From assembly GCA_900542325.1 (NCBI GenBank), contig UQMY01000014.1, positions 1-58,227 on the forward strand: 58,227 bases of DNA. The letters are read 5' to 3'. Within the stretch, counting starts at the first letter, position 1, and each line of letters opens with the position of its first letter. The translations under genes and the position numbers were made by a program. The DNA comes from an uncultured Collinsella sp. (GTDB lineage Bacteria; Actinomycetota; Coriobacteriia; Coriobacteriales; Coriobacteriaceae). The notes beneath the pieces are model-generated. The model made no database searches and was not told the origin of the DNA. It saw only the letters and a list, made by a program, of their open reading frames with translations. Below, piece after piece: positions 40,005 through 49,252 of the stretch.

Positions 40005-41471
40005 TTACTCGCCCTCCGAGGTCTCGGCATCGTCCGCGGCATCCGCCGCATCGACAACCTCGACGCCCTCATCCGGAGCATCGGTCACGTCAAGGGCCTC
40101 AACGGCAACGTCCTCGCCAGCGTCCTCGAGCTCCTCGTACTCCGAGAAGTCCTCGGCGCCCTCAAAGTCAAAGGCGCGCTGGCAAATGCGGACCTCGTCG
40201 CCCGCACGGCAGCCGGCCTTCTCGAGCGCGTCGTCAACACCCATACGCGCAAACTTGTGCTGCAGGTAGATGACGGCTTCCTCGTTTTCCCAGTCGGTCT
40301 GGATAACCATGCGCTCGATGGCGCGACCGACCACGCGGAAGGCACCGGGCTCTTCCTGAACAATGCGGAAACGCTTCTCGCGCTGCAGGCGACGGCGCTC
40401 CCACTCCTCGTCGCGCAGATCGACCGGCTCATCGGAGACCGCCAGCTCGGCGCGCAGCTTAGCCACCTGCTCGCCCACGGCAAGCATCAGCGTGTTGAGG
40501 CCGGCGCCCGTCACGGCGGACACGGCAAAGAACATATGTCCATCGTCGAGCGCGGCGCGCTTAAGGTCGGCAATCTTGTCGGCCGTGCCCGGCGCATCGC
40601 ACTTGTTGGCGACGACGATCTGCGGACGCTCCGAAAGCTCGGCGCCATACTGCTCGAGCTCACGGTTGATGATGCGGTAATCCTCAACCGGGTCGCGATC
40701 CTCAAAACCGCCCGTCATGTCGACGACATGCATGATGAGCGCCGTACGCTCGATGTGGCGCAGGAACTGGTGGCCCAAGCCCTTGCCCTCGCTCGCGCCC
40801 TCGATGAGGCCGGGGACGTCGGCAACGACATAGGAGTACTCGCCGGCACGCACCATACCCAGGTTGGGCACGAGCGTGGTAAACGGATAGTCGGCGATCT
40901 TGGGTCGGGCGGCACTCATGCGCGCGATAAGCGAGGACTTGCCCACCGAGGGGAAGCCCACGAGCGCGGCATCAGCCATGAGCTTCATCTCGAGCTCAAT
41001 CCAGTGCTCCTCGGCCGGCTCGCCCAGCTGGGCGAATGCGGGCGCGCGGCGCACCGACGTCACAAAGTGCGTATTGCCCAGACCGCCAGCACCGCCGGGC
41101 GCCACAACGACGCGCTCGCCATCATGCACCAAGTCGGCAATCTCGAACATCGGGGTCTGCGTCTCGGGGTCGAGCTCGCGCACCACGGTACCCATGGGAA
41201 CCTTGAGAATAAGGTCCTCGCCGCTCTTACCGTTACGACGGGCACCCTGCCCGTGCGTGCCGCGCTCGGCGCGGAAGTGATGCTTAAAGCGGTAATCGAT
41301 CAGCGAAGACAGCTGAGCATCGGCCTGGATGACGACATTGCCGCCACGACCGCCGTCGCCGCCATCGGGGCCGCCCTTGGGGACAAATGCCTCGCGCCTA
41401 AACGACATGCATCCGGCTCCGCCGTCGCCGCCGCACACGTTAATGCGGCTGATATCGGTGAACTGTGACAA
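40005..41471 (-). CDS. obgE: Obg GTPase
   Basis: 488 residues. The glycine-rich Obg fold is residues 1 to about 158 (NVCGGDGGAGCMSFRREAF), the G domain follows with GFPSVGKSSLIAR (G1), DVPGLIEGA (G3) and VANKCDAPG (G4), then the OCT domain at about 350-430 and an acidic Asp/Glu/Ala tail of some 50 residues. It acts in 50S assembly and the stress response. TTG 41471 with AGGAGG upstream. It starts after the rpmA terminator. Confidence 0.96.
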   Translation of the reverse strand: MSQFTDISRINVCGGDGGAGCMSFRREAFVPKGGPDGGDGGRGGNVVIQADAQLSSLIDYRFKHHFRAERGTHGQGARRNGKSGEDLILKVPMGTVVRELDPETQTPMFEIADLVHDGERVVVAPGGAGGLGNTHFVTSVRRAPAFAQLGEPAEEHWIELEMKLMADAALVGFPSVGKSSLIARMSAARPKIADYPFTTLVPNLGMVRAGEYSYVVADVPGLIEGASEGKGLGHQFLRHIERTALIMHVVDMTGGFEDRDPVEDYRIINRELEQYGAELSERPQIVVANKCDAPGTADKIADLKRAALDDGHMFFAVSAVTGAGLNTLMLAVGEQVAKLRAELAVSDEPVDLRDEEWERRRLQREKRFRIVQEEPGAFRVVGRAIERMVIQTDWENEEAVIYLQHKFARMGVDDALEKAGCRAGDEVRICQRAFDFEGAEDFSEYEELEDAGEDVAVEALDVTDAPDEGVEVVDAADAADDAETSEGE

Positions 41472-41494
41472 CAGAATCGCCTCCTACAAAAAGA

Positions 41495-41530
41495 GGGAGA
41501 CCCTTGAATCCTAAAACTCAAGTGCCTCCC
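41495..41530 (-). terminator. Terminator or attenuator between rpmA and obgE
   Basis: GGGAGACCCTTGAAT pairs with CTCAAGTGCCTCCC (two internal mismatches), followed by TCTTTTTG in the minus direction. It lies only about 24 bases before obgE, so read-through probably sets the obgE level. Confidence 0.75.
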
Positions 41531-41555
41531 ACATATGTGCTCTATGAAGGGTGAA

Positions 41556-41813
41556 TTACGCGTTCGCGAGCGGGCGTACGCTGACCCTGTGCTTGATACC
41601 CTTGTGGAACTCAACGGTACCGTCGACCAGCGCGAACAGCGTGTCGTCCTTGCCACGGCCAACGTTCTCACCCGGGTGGATGTGCGTGCCGTGCTGACGG
41701 ACGAGAATCGTGCCCGTGGTTACCGTCTGGCCGGCATAGCGCTTCGTGCCAAGGCGCTGACCGCGGGAGTCACGGCCATTACGGGAGGAACCGAGTCCTT
41801 TTTTGTGTGCCAT
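41556..41813 (-). CDS. rpmA: 50S ribosomal protein L27
   Basis: 85 residues. MAHKKGLGSSRNGRDSRGQR and GNVGRGKDDTLFAL-type C-terminal residues are diagnostic. It begins MAHKKG directly, without the Firmicutes-type cleaved N-terminal peptide. It sits near the peptidyl-transferase centre. 33 bases after rplU. Confidence 0.97.
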   Translation of the reverse strand: MAHKKGLGSSRNGRDSRGQRLGTKRYAGQTVTTGTILVRQHGTHIHPGENVGRGKDDTLFALVDGTVEFHKGIKHRVSVRPLANA

Positions 41814-41846
41814 TGTGTATACCTACTCTTTCGTTACGAGTGTAAT

Positions 41847-42221
41847 CTACTCGGCGACGGGAGCCTCGGCAACAGCCTCGGCCTCTGCCTTGACAGCCTT
41901 CTTGGCGCGGGACGTAGCCTGGACCTTCACGATCTTCAGCTTGGTGAGCTGCTGACGGTGACCCTTCAGACGACGATAGCGCTTACGCTTGTGGAACTTG
42001 AAGACCAGCTGCTTCTCGCCCTTGAACTGCTCAACGATCTGAGCGGTAACCTTGGCCTTGGCCAGCTTGTCGGGATCGGTGACGATCTTTTTACCATCGT
42101 TGAGGAAGATGACCGGCAGGGTGACCTTGTCGCCCTCATTGCCCTCGATCTTCTCGACGGTGATGACATCGTCGGTGGCGACCTTGTACTGCTTGCCGCC
42201 CGTGTTAACGATTGCGTACAT
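41847..42221 (-). CDS. rplU: 50S ribosomal protein L21
   Basis: 124 residues from ATG 42221 (AAGGGC upstream): MYAIVNTGGKQYKVATDD, then KVKFKFHKRKRYRR-type and GHRQQLTKLKIVKV. The C-terminal 25 residues are an Ala/Glu/Lys-rich extension past the L21 core. First gene of rplU-rpmA. Confidence 0.96.
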   Translation of the reverse strand: MYAIVNTGGKQYKVATDDVITVEKIEGNEGDKVTLPVIFLNDGKKIVTDPDKLAKAKVTAQIVEQFKGEKQLVFKFHKRKRYRRLKGHRQQLTKLKIVKVQATSRAKKAVKAEAEAVAEAPVAE

Positions 42222-42288
42222 GTTTACTTGCCCTTCATGCATCAGTTAGTGCAACAGCCGAATATAGTAGCAGGCGAAAATACCCCCG

Positions 42289-43101
42289 TCAACGAGTATG
42301 TGGAGCAAATCCACAAGTTCGCACAGGTATGGGGCTGACGAGTCGGCCCTCGTCGTCCTCGCATGCTTGATTCTGACGCTCGACATCGTAGGAGCAGATG
42401 GTCACGAGGTCTTGCATACCGGTGGAAACAATAGGTGCATCCACGCCCGGGGTCAAGCCCTGCAACAAAACATCAGCAGCGGAAAGCAAAATTTCCGGAC
42501 GCATGGAGCCCTCGTTGTCGGCATGGGTGTCGAGCATGAGCACCAAATGGTCAGGGCGCTCCCCCGCCGTGAGCTCATAGCCCACGAGCGTGTGATCCAA
42601 ATCCAAGCGCTTGCTCTTTTTGCCGCGCGCGTAGTCGATGCCATGGTCCGCACGCAACGTGTCGATCGCGGCGCGTACCTCATCGGCGCTCACGGGCGCC
42701 TCGGGATCCAGGTGCAGGTCGATGCGATACGACAGGCGCGTGAGCTGAGCCGTGAGCGCCGGCGTGCGCACGTCGATGTAGGCAGCCTCGATAGGCGCCA
42801 GATCGGCAGGCGATGCAGCGGCCAGACGCTCAAAGGCCTCGTCAAGCGCGACGAACTCGGTCATAAACAGGTCATACCACTCGCAGGTCGACGACGTGCC
42901 CACGGGCAGCGCCGACGAAAAGCCCACGCGCATATGCGGTGAGAAACCCTGCGTCACGGCATAGGGCAGGCCCGCACGGCGCACGATACGCTCAATGGTA
43001 TGGATTAGTTCCAAATGGCCCAGGTACTTGAGGCGATCACGCTTGCCGTAGCGAACGCGCAGCCTAAAGAGCGTGGGATTGTCGGTCAAACGCTCACTCA
43101 T
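42289..43101 (-). CDS. Radical-SAM-linked DUF2344 protein (TIGR03936-like)
   Basis: 270 residues. LFRLRVRYGKRDRLKYLGHL, QGFSPHMRVGFSSALPVG and a SYRIDLHLDPE stretch match the partner protein found fused to, or next to, a B12-binding radical SAM enzyme. Its ATG overlaps the stop of that enzyme by 4 bases (ATGA), so the two are produced together. The biochemical function of the pair is not established. Confidence 0.82.
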   Translation of the reverse strand: MSERLTDNPTLFRLRVRYGKRDRLKYLGHLELIHTIERIVRRAGLPYAVTQGFSPHMRVGFSSALPVGTSSTCEWYDLFMTEFVALDEAFERLAAASPADLAPIEAAYIDVRTPALTAQLTRLSYRIDLHLDPEAPVSADEVRAAIDTLRADHGIDYARGKKSKRLDLDHTLVGYELTAGERPDHLVLMLDTHADNEGSMRPEILLSAADVLLQGLTPGVDAPIVSTGMQDLVTICSYDVERQNQACEDDEGRLVSPIPVRTCGFAPHTR

Positions 43102-44975
43102 GCGCGATCACCCATCAATACATTCTTGGCGTGGAGCGTGGGGCAGATTCCGCAACCGGTGCACGACGTGCGGGTGCAGTCGGGCGTCGTGACGCCCTCG
43201 AGCGAACGGCGGTATTCGCGCTCGAGGAAGCCGCGCGAGCAGCCGGGGCTCACGTGCTCCCAGGGCAGACGCCAGTCCAGCTCATAGGGCAGGTGCACGA
43301 GCTCGTTGAGGTCGATGCCGTTTTTGGCAGCGGCCTCCTTCCAGTTGTCGAGCGAAAAGTGCTCCACCCAGGCGTCGAAGCGCGAGCCCGCACGCCAGGC
43401 ATCGATGATGACCGGCGTCATATCGCGACCGGCACGGGAGAGCGCAGCCTCGATGAGCGAGGTCTCGGCATCGTGGTAATGCACGCGGACGGCACGGTTA
43501 CGAACGCTCGTGATGAGCAGCTTCTGGCGGCGCTTGACGTCGTCGTAATCGAGCTGCGGGCACCACTGGAAGGGCGTTGCCGCCTTGGGGATGAACACCG
43601 AAACCGAGATAGACACCGAGATAGACCCGCGGCGCGCCTTGGGCACCACGGAACGGCCAAGCTCCAGCACGTGATCGGCCAGGTTGGCGATAGCCACGAT
43701 GTCCTCATCGCGCTCGTCGGGAAGGCCCATCATGAAGTAGAGCTTCATGCGGTTCCAGCCGGCCTCGAAGGCTGCCTTGGCCGCGCGATCCAAGTCCTCC
43801 TCGGTCACGTTCTTGTTGATGATGTCGCGCATACGCTGGCTGCCCGCCTCGGGCGCGAACGTCAGGCCGCCCTTCTTTTCGCCGGCGACCGACTCGGCCA
43901 TATCCACGCCAAACGAATCCAGGCGCTGCGAGGGAATGGACACGCGAATGCCCGTGTCTTCCAGACGGCGGTTAAGGCGACCGAGCACATCGCGGATGCA
44001 GGAGTGGTCGGTCGTCGAAAGCGAGGTAAGCGACACCTCGTCATAGCCGGTCTTTTCCAGGCCCTGGATCACCGACGAGACGATCTGGTCGGCCGAACGC
44101 TCACGCACCGGGCGATACGTCATGCCGGCCTGGCAAAAACGACAGCCGCGAGCGCAGCCGCGCAGAATCTCGATAGACAGGCGGTCGTGAACCAGCTGCG
44201 CATAGGGCACGCACGACTGCGACAGCGGATTCGTGGCGCCGAAATCCTCGACGACGCGTTTGTAGACCACGGTCGGCGCATCCTTGCCCTCGCGCGGCAC
44301 GGTGTAGCCATGCGGCGAGCAGGGCTCGTCGTGACGAACCTCATAGAGCGACGGCACGTAGTTGCCGGCAATGGATGCAAGCTGCTCAACAATCTGCGCG
44401 CGCGGGACTCCTTCGTCGCGCAGGCGGTGATGCAGCTGGCAGGTCTCGAGCAGCGATTCCTCGCCCTCGCCGATGAGGATGGCATCGAAGAAGGCCGCGT
44501 ACGGCTCGGGGTTGTACACCGAGGGGCCGCCGGCGATGATGATGGGGTCGTCTTCACCTCGGTCGGCCGCTAACAGCGGAATGCCAGCGAGGTCGAGTGC
44601 CTCAAGGAAGTTCGTCACCGCCATCTCGTGCGGCACATGCAGACCGACGATATCAAACGAAGCGACGGGGGCGGCACCCTCGAGCGACAGCAGCGGAATA
44701 CCCGCCTCGCGCATGGCGTCACCCATATCGGGCCACGGCACATAGCCACGCTCGCAGGAGATGCCCTCGGCCTGGTTAAGGATGTTGTAGAGGATGGCGA
44801 TACCCTGGTTGGGCAGACCGACCTCGTACACATCCGGGTAGATCAGGCAGCAACGGTAGTCGGCATCGGCCTTGGAAAGCGTGCCCCACTCGTGATCGAT
44901 ATAGCGACTCGGCTTTTCGACCTTGGCGAGCAGCGGCTCAATTAAATGAAAACAGTCTTGATACGGAACGCGCAA
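43098..44975 (-). CDS. B12-binding-domain radical SAM protein (TIGR03960-like)
   Basis: 625 residues. An N-terminal cobalamin-binding-type domain (about 50-200), then the radical SAM core with the CxxxCxxC cluster in GCARGCRFCQAGMTYRP and a C-terminal region ending with a Cys cluster (CTRTSCTGCGICPTLH) that may hold a second iron-sulfur cluster. The start is TTG 44975 with a weak site, 10 bases after the preceding gene. The substrate is unknown. The association with rod-shape genes upstream and rplU downstream suggests a conserved locus. Confidence 0.88.
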   Translation of the reverse strand: MRVPYQDCFHLIEPLLAKVEKPSRYIDHEWGTLSKADADYRCCLIYPDVYEVGLPNQGIAILYNILNQAEGISCERGYVPWPDMGDAMREAGIPLLSLEGAAPVASFDIVGLHVPHEMAVTNFLEALDLAGIPLLAADRGEDDPIIIAGGPSVYNPEPYAAFFDAILIGEGEESLLETCQLHHRLRDEGVPRAQIVEQLASIAGNYVPSLYEVRHDEPCSPHGYTVPREGKDAPTVVYKRVVEDFGATNPLSQSCVPYAQLVHDRLSIEILRGCARGCRFCQAGMTYRPVRERSADQIVSSVIQGLEKTGYDEVSLTSLSTTDHSCIRDVLGRLNRRLEDTGIRVSIPSQRLDSFGVDMAESVAGEKKGGLTFAPEAGSQRMRDIINKNVTEEDLDRAAKAAFEAGWNRMKLYFMMGLPDERDEDIVAIANLADHVLELGRSVVPKARRGSISVSISVSVFIPKAATPFQWCPQLDYDDVKRRQKLLITSVRNRAVRVHYHDAETSLIEAALSRAGRDMTPVIIDAWRAGSRFDAWVEHFSLDNWKEAAAKNGIDLNELVHLPYELDWRLPWEHVSPGCSRGFLEREYRRSLEGVTTPDCTRTSCTGCGICPTLHAKNVLMGDRA

Positions 44976-44985
44976 CGGAAAACCC

Positions 44986-45915
44986 CTAAGCAGCGAGATC
45001 GGATGCGTCCTCGTAGGACGCCATAGGACGGGTAGCGCCCGCGACCGTGGTCACCAGATCGCGAACGCGGGAGAACGTGGCAGTGACCACCTCGTTGGCA
45101 CGGCTGTAGTCGACATCGCGCTCGTAGAGCGAAACGAGCGCACGGCCCATGCCATAGGTGCCCGCGGCGGCAGTAAGCGCCTTGACGGCAAACCCAATAT
45201 GCGGCGTCTGTTTGACGAGCGCGCGGGTGAACGCGCGGATCACAAGACCGCCGGCAAGCACGCCCGCGACCTCGTAGCCGCGCTCAGGCTTAATGCCGCG
45301 TCCAAAGACGGCAGCGAGCTCAAAGAGCATGCCCACCTGCGCCAGCGCCATCACGGGATAATCGGCGCCCGGCAAAAACACCAGCGCACCGGTCGCCATA
45401 TTGGTGAGCGCGCACGAGGTGATGATACGATTGGCCGCCGCGATGCGCATGAAGGCAAAGTTCGCCGCAAAAGCCGTTTCCTTGTCGGTGCGATCGAGAA
45501 TCCAGCGGGCAAGCGTCTCGAGCAGATACGTCTTATCGGTTGCCGCTACCACGCCGAGCATGGGCGTGGACTCCTCGATAAACGGCACCTCCACAGCAGA
45601 CTCGGCAAGCACGCATACGGGCGCGCCGGCGATCACGAGCTCCTGCACGGCACTCTCCAAGCGGTCGGAACCACACGAGAGCACCAGCACCACATCGGTA
45701 TCGGTCTTTGGAGCAATTCGCTCCTCCCCCAGACGTTCGACGCGCACAATGCCCGAGGTCGTCTGCGGCACAAAGGCGTCACGCACCGTCTCGGCCAGAA
45801 AGCGCGAGGCGGACGAATCCAGATAGACCGAGACGCGCACCGGCGTATCGGAATCCTTCTTAACGGACGCGCCCATCTTAAAAGCGCGGGTCAGCTTATC
45901 TACGGGAATTTTCAT
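44986..45915 (-). CDS. DUF697-like membrane-associated protein, function unknown
   Basis: 309 residues. No GTP-binding motif is visible in the N-terminal half, although the region resembles a degenerate nucleotide-binding fold (VRVSVYLDSSASRFLAETV, DVVLVLSCGSDRLES). Residues about 160-270 are hydrophobic, with ATGALVFLPGADYPVMALAQ and a GLVIRAFTRALV segment, similar to the DUF697/YcjF type domain. ATG 45915 follows GGAGGGG. It lies between rodA and the radical SAM pair on the same strand, with short gaps, so it is probably in the rod-shape operon. Confidence 0.65.
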   Translation of the reverse strand: MKIPVDKLTRAFKMGASVKKDSDTPVRVSVYLDSSASRFLAETVRDAFVPQTTSGIVRVERLGEERIAPKTDTDVVLVLSCGSDRLESAVQELVIAGAPVCVLAESAVEVPFIEESTPMLGVVAATDKTYLLETLARWILDRTDKETAFAANFAFMRIAAANRIITSCALTNMATGALVFLPGADYPVMALAQVGMLFELAAVFGRGIKPERGYEVAGVLAGGLVIRAFTRALVKQTPHIGFAVKALTAAAGTYGMGRALVSLYERDVDYSRANEVVTATFSRVRDLVTTVAGATRPMASYEDASDLAA

Positions 45916-45933
45916 AGCAAACCCCTCCAGCGG

Positions 45934-47160
45934 TTACGCGGCGCCCGAACGATGCCGCCATATGGATTGTACGATACCCACCGTCAGCAGCTGAATCATC
46001 ATCGAAGACGAACCGAAGCTAATAAACGGTAGCGGAATACCGGTAATCGGCATCATGCCAATGCACATGCCGATGTTTTCGAAGGTCTGGAACGCCCACA
46101 TGCCAACGATGCCCACACACGATAGGCGCAAGAACAGCGACTCACACTTAAAGGCGACGCGAATCGTCGAAAAGATCAGCAGCACGTAGAGGCACAGGAG
46201 CAAAAAGGAACCGCAAAAGCCAAAGGTCTCGGATAGGAAGGCGAAGACAAAGTCGGTGTGGAACTCAGGAAGAAAGCCGCCGGCCGACTGCGTCGCATGG
46301 CCCAAACCCTTACCAAAGAAGCCGCCCGAGCCAACGGCGATAAGCGACTGCTGCAGGTTGTAGGCATCGTCCGAATCGGCATTATCGGGGTCGATAAAGA
46401 CCGTCAGGCGGTTCATCTGATACTGCTTGATGAGCACATCGTGGCCGAGCAACGAATCAAAGACCGAATCGAGCGCCAGGACGAGGGCCACCAGGCCCAC
46501 GAGCAGGGCCAGGGTCGACAGCACCCATTCGCGGCGTGCACCGCTCATGCAGATGACGATGGCGCCCGAGACCAGCACGACCAGGCCCGAGCCCAGGTCG
46601 CCCATGGCGACGACGGCCAAAAACGGAATGGACAGCATGCCGCAGAGCTTGACGTAGTCGCGAACGGTATCGATGCGGCCGTTATACTGCGAGCCAAGCG
46701 TGGCGATAAAGAAGATGGTGATGAGCTTGGCAAGCTCAACCGGCTGGAATGTCAAGCCGATACCGGGAATCTTGATCCAGCCCGTCATGCCCAGACCGCC
46801 CGTATAGGACAGACCCGGAATCTTGGGTGAGAAGATAACGATCAGGTCGATGACGAGCAACGCTGTCGAGAAATTGGAAATACCGCGCAGGTCGGTACGC
46901 CAGACCAGCACCGCCAGCACCGCCCCGATGCCAATTCCCAGAAGATGACGTGAGAACGAAGCATCGGCCTTAAACTGCGAAGCCGACCAGATAATGATGG
47001 CACCGTAGGCGACGAGCGCCACTGTAGCCACGAGCACACCGATATGCACCTTTTGGCGAAACGTGCCGCGCGAGGCCGAAAGTTGCTTGTTGACGCGGTC
47101 CAGGCTGCTGCGAGAGCCGGTCTTGGTTGAACGGAACAGATCCGCCGGAGAAAAATCCAT
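45934..47160 (-). CDS. rodA: Rod shape-determining peptidoglycan glycosyltransferase RodA
   Basis: 408 residues, SEDS family, about ten membrane helices. SIPFLAVVAMGDLGSGLVVL, GGFFGKGLGHATQ and MPITGIPLPFISFGSSSM are signature segments. It polymerises glycan strands in the elongasome with PBP2, the next gene upstream. A cytosolic N-terminal extension of about 40 basic and polar residues precedes the first helix. AGGAGG precedes ATG 47160. Confidence 0.94.
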   Translation of the reverse strand: MDFSPADLFRSTKTGSRSSLDRVNKQLSASRGTFRQKVHIGVLVATVALVAYGAIIIWSASQFKADASFSRHLLGIGIGAVLAVLVWRTDLRGISNFSTALLVIDLIVIFSPKIPGLSYTGGLGMTGWIKIPGIGLTFQPVELAKLITIFFIATLGSQYNGRIDTVRDYVKLCGMLSIPFLAVVAMGDLGSGLVVLVSGAIVICMSGARREWVLSTLALLVGLVALVLALDSVFDSLLGHDVLIKQYQMNRLTVFIDPDNADSDDAYNLQQSLIAVGSGGFFGKGLGHATQSAGGFLPEFHTDFVFAFLSETFGFCGSFLLLCLYVLLIFSTIRVAFKCESLFLRLSCVGIVGMWAFQTFENIGMCIGMMPITGIPLPFISFGSSSMMIQLLTVGIVQSIWRHRSGAA

Positions 47161-47169
47161 CGCAACCTC

Positions 47170-49239
47170 CTATCGAACCGAAGAATCGCCCGAGGCCGAA
47201 GAGGTATCGGGCTCGTCATAAATCACGCCGAGCACATCGCGCACGACATGCATCGCGGTATCTGAGCCACCGCCGCCCTGCTCCAGAACAGTAGCGATGA
47301 CATACTTGGGATCATCGGCCGGCGCATAGGCGCAAAACCACGCGTATTCGTCCTCGCCGCTTTTCTCGCCCGTGCCCGACTTGCCGTATACCTGCGGCGT
47401 CAGGGTGCCAAAGTGAGCCGCCAGGGACGTCGATGCCGTGTAAATCACGTCGTGCATGCCGTTGCGAACAAGAGCCAAATCCGAATCGCTGTTGATCTTG
47501 GCCTCCAGGCGCTTCTTCTTGCCTTTGCCGTTGTACTTATAGGCATCGCCGTCGCCATCGCGCGACACGGCAGACAAAAACACGTGAGGCACGTACTGCT
47601 TACCGCCGTTGGCAAGGCCCATGTAGGCGCATGCCATCTGCAGAGGCGTCACCAAAATGTCGCCCTGGCCGATGGCAATGTTGGTCATATCGCCGGCATT
47701 CCACTTGCGGTCCTCGGCAGAGGCGTCGGTAAAGTACGACTCTTTCCACTCGGCATCGGGAATACGGCCCGCGCCCTCACTCGGCAGATCGATACCGCAG
47801 GTCTTGCCTAGGCCCCAGCGACGAAAGACCTCCTGCAGGCCCTCGGAATGTTGCTCGTCATAAAAGAAGGCCTTGCCCATGTCGTAGAAGACGGGGTCGC
47901 ACGAGTTGGCGATACCCGACTGCAGCGTCATGGTGCCGTGTCCAGACGTCAGCCAGCAGCGCTTGCCCCAAGCCTTGCCCAGGCCCGTCCAATAGCCCGT
48001 GCAGTTGGTTGTCTGCGTTGAAGTGTAGGTTCCAAACTCAAGACCGGCCAGTGCCGAGAGCGGCTTGATGGTCGAGGCCGACATGTACTGTCCGCTAATG
48101 GCGCGGTTGAGCAGCGGGTGCGAACCCTTGTCATCATTGAGCTCGGTCCACACGTCATTTGAGACGCCGCCGATAAAGACGGACGGATCGAACTTGGGCT
48201 CGCTCGCCATGCCCAGGATCTCGCCATTGTTGGGATCGAGACACACCACAGCGCCGTTGCCGGCATTGCTGTAGCCAGTGGTCTTGGCAAGCTCGATGGC
48301 GCTCGCCAGCGCCGTCTCACAGGCCTGTTGGATCTTAAGGTCGAGCGTGAGCTTAATGTCGGAGCCGGCCTTGGCGGGCACGGCGCCGGCCTGACCGGTC
48401 ACATTGCCCGAGGCATCGACCTTGACGGTCTGCTCGCCACGAATACCCTGCAGCAGGTTTTCGTAGTAGCTCTCAACACCCGCCTGGCCCACGATATCGC
48501 CCGACTGGTACGTAATCTTGCCAGCAGAAGCATCATCATCGCCAGAGGTTTTCTTATTCTGGGCCTCGAGCTGCTCGGAGGTAATGGTGCCGGTATATCC
48601 CAAGATATGGCATGCCGTCTCGCCATATGGATACTGGCGCTCGGTACGCTCGGCAATCTTGACGCCCGGGAACTCGCCGGCGTGCTCCTGAATATAGGCA
48701 ACCGTGGAGCGACGGACGTCCGTCGCGATGGTATGCAGGCTCTGGGCGCCCTCGGAATTGTCCTGAATATTGCGCAGAACCGCCACGTAGGGCATACCGA
48801 GCACGTTGGCAAGATGACGAACCAGAACCTCATCCTCAGCAAGGTCGCGATAGGCCACGACAGCAAGTGAGGGACGGTTCTGGACAAGCGCCACGCCATT
48901 GCGGTCGAGGATGCGACCGCGCACAGCGGGTGTGGTAACGGTGCGCGTCTGATTGCTATTAGCCTGCTTTTCGTAATAGTCCGACGAGACCATCTGCATG
49001 CCCCACAGCTTGACGGCAAGCGCCGCGAACATCGCGCCCACACCCGTGGTGAGGATGGAGAAGCGGCCCTTAAAGGCGGTCGCCGCGGTATTGCCCTCGC
49101 CCTCGGTGGCGCGCGGGGCCGTTCCATGCTGCGTATCGTAGGTAAAACGGGAATCGCCGCGACGCATGATGACCAGCGCGACCACGATGGCCACAACCAG
49201 CACGATACCGGCGATAATAACCGTCATCTGGGAAGACAT
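47170..49239 (-). CDS. mrdA: Penicillin-binding protein 2 (elongation transpeptidase)
   Basis: 689 residues. The class B PBP catalytic motifs are SASTIK (Ser389, Lys392), the SxN-equivalent ANSCDP and GKSGTGE (Lys620-Ser-Gly). A dimerisation domain precedes them. Residues 5-24 and 66-84 are two hydrophobic segments separated by an RRGDSR-containing hydrophilic loop; most PBP2 proteins have only one. Positive charges after the first helix suggest an N-out first helix so that the catalytic domain stays outside. It cross-links lateral wall with RodA. GGGGAGG precedes ATG 49239. Confidence 0.93.
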   Translation of the reverse strand: MSSQMTVIIAGIVLVVAIVVALVIMRRGDSRFTYDTQHGTAPRATEGEGNTAATAFKGRFSILTTGVGAMFAALAVKLWGMQMVSSDYYEKQANSNQTRTVTTPAVRGRILDRNGVALVQNRPSLAVVAYRDLAEDEVLVRHLANVLGMPYVAVLRNIQDNSEGAQSLHTIATDVRRSTVAYIQEHAGEFPGVKIAERTERQYPYGETACHILGYTGTITSEQLEAQNKKTSGDDDASAGKITYQSGDIVGQAGVESYYENLLQGIRGEQTVKVDASGNVTGQAGAVPAKAGSDIKLTLDLKIQQACETALASAIELAKTTGYSNAGNGAVVCLDPNNGEILGMASEPKFDPSVFIGGVSNDVWTELNDDKGSHPLLNRAISGQYMSASTIKPLSALAGLEFGTYTSTQTTNCTGYWTGLGKAWGKRCWLTSGHGTMTLQSGIANSCDPVFYDMGKAFFYDEQHSEGLQEVFRRWGLGKTCGIDLPSEGAGRIPDAEWKESYFTDASAEDRKWNAGDMTNIAIGQGDILVTPLQMACAYMGLANGGKQYVPHVFLSAVSRDGDGDAYKYNGKGKKKRLEAKINSDSDLALVRNGMHDVIYTASTSLAAHFGTLTPQVYGKSGTGEKSGEDEYAWFCAYAPADDPKYVIATVLEQGGGGSDTAMHVVRDVLGVIYDEPDTSSASGDSSVR

Positions 49240-49252
49240 CTACAGGCCTCCC

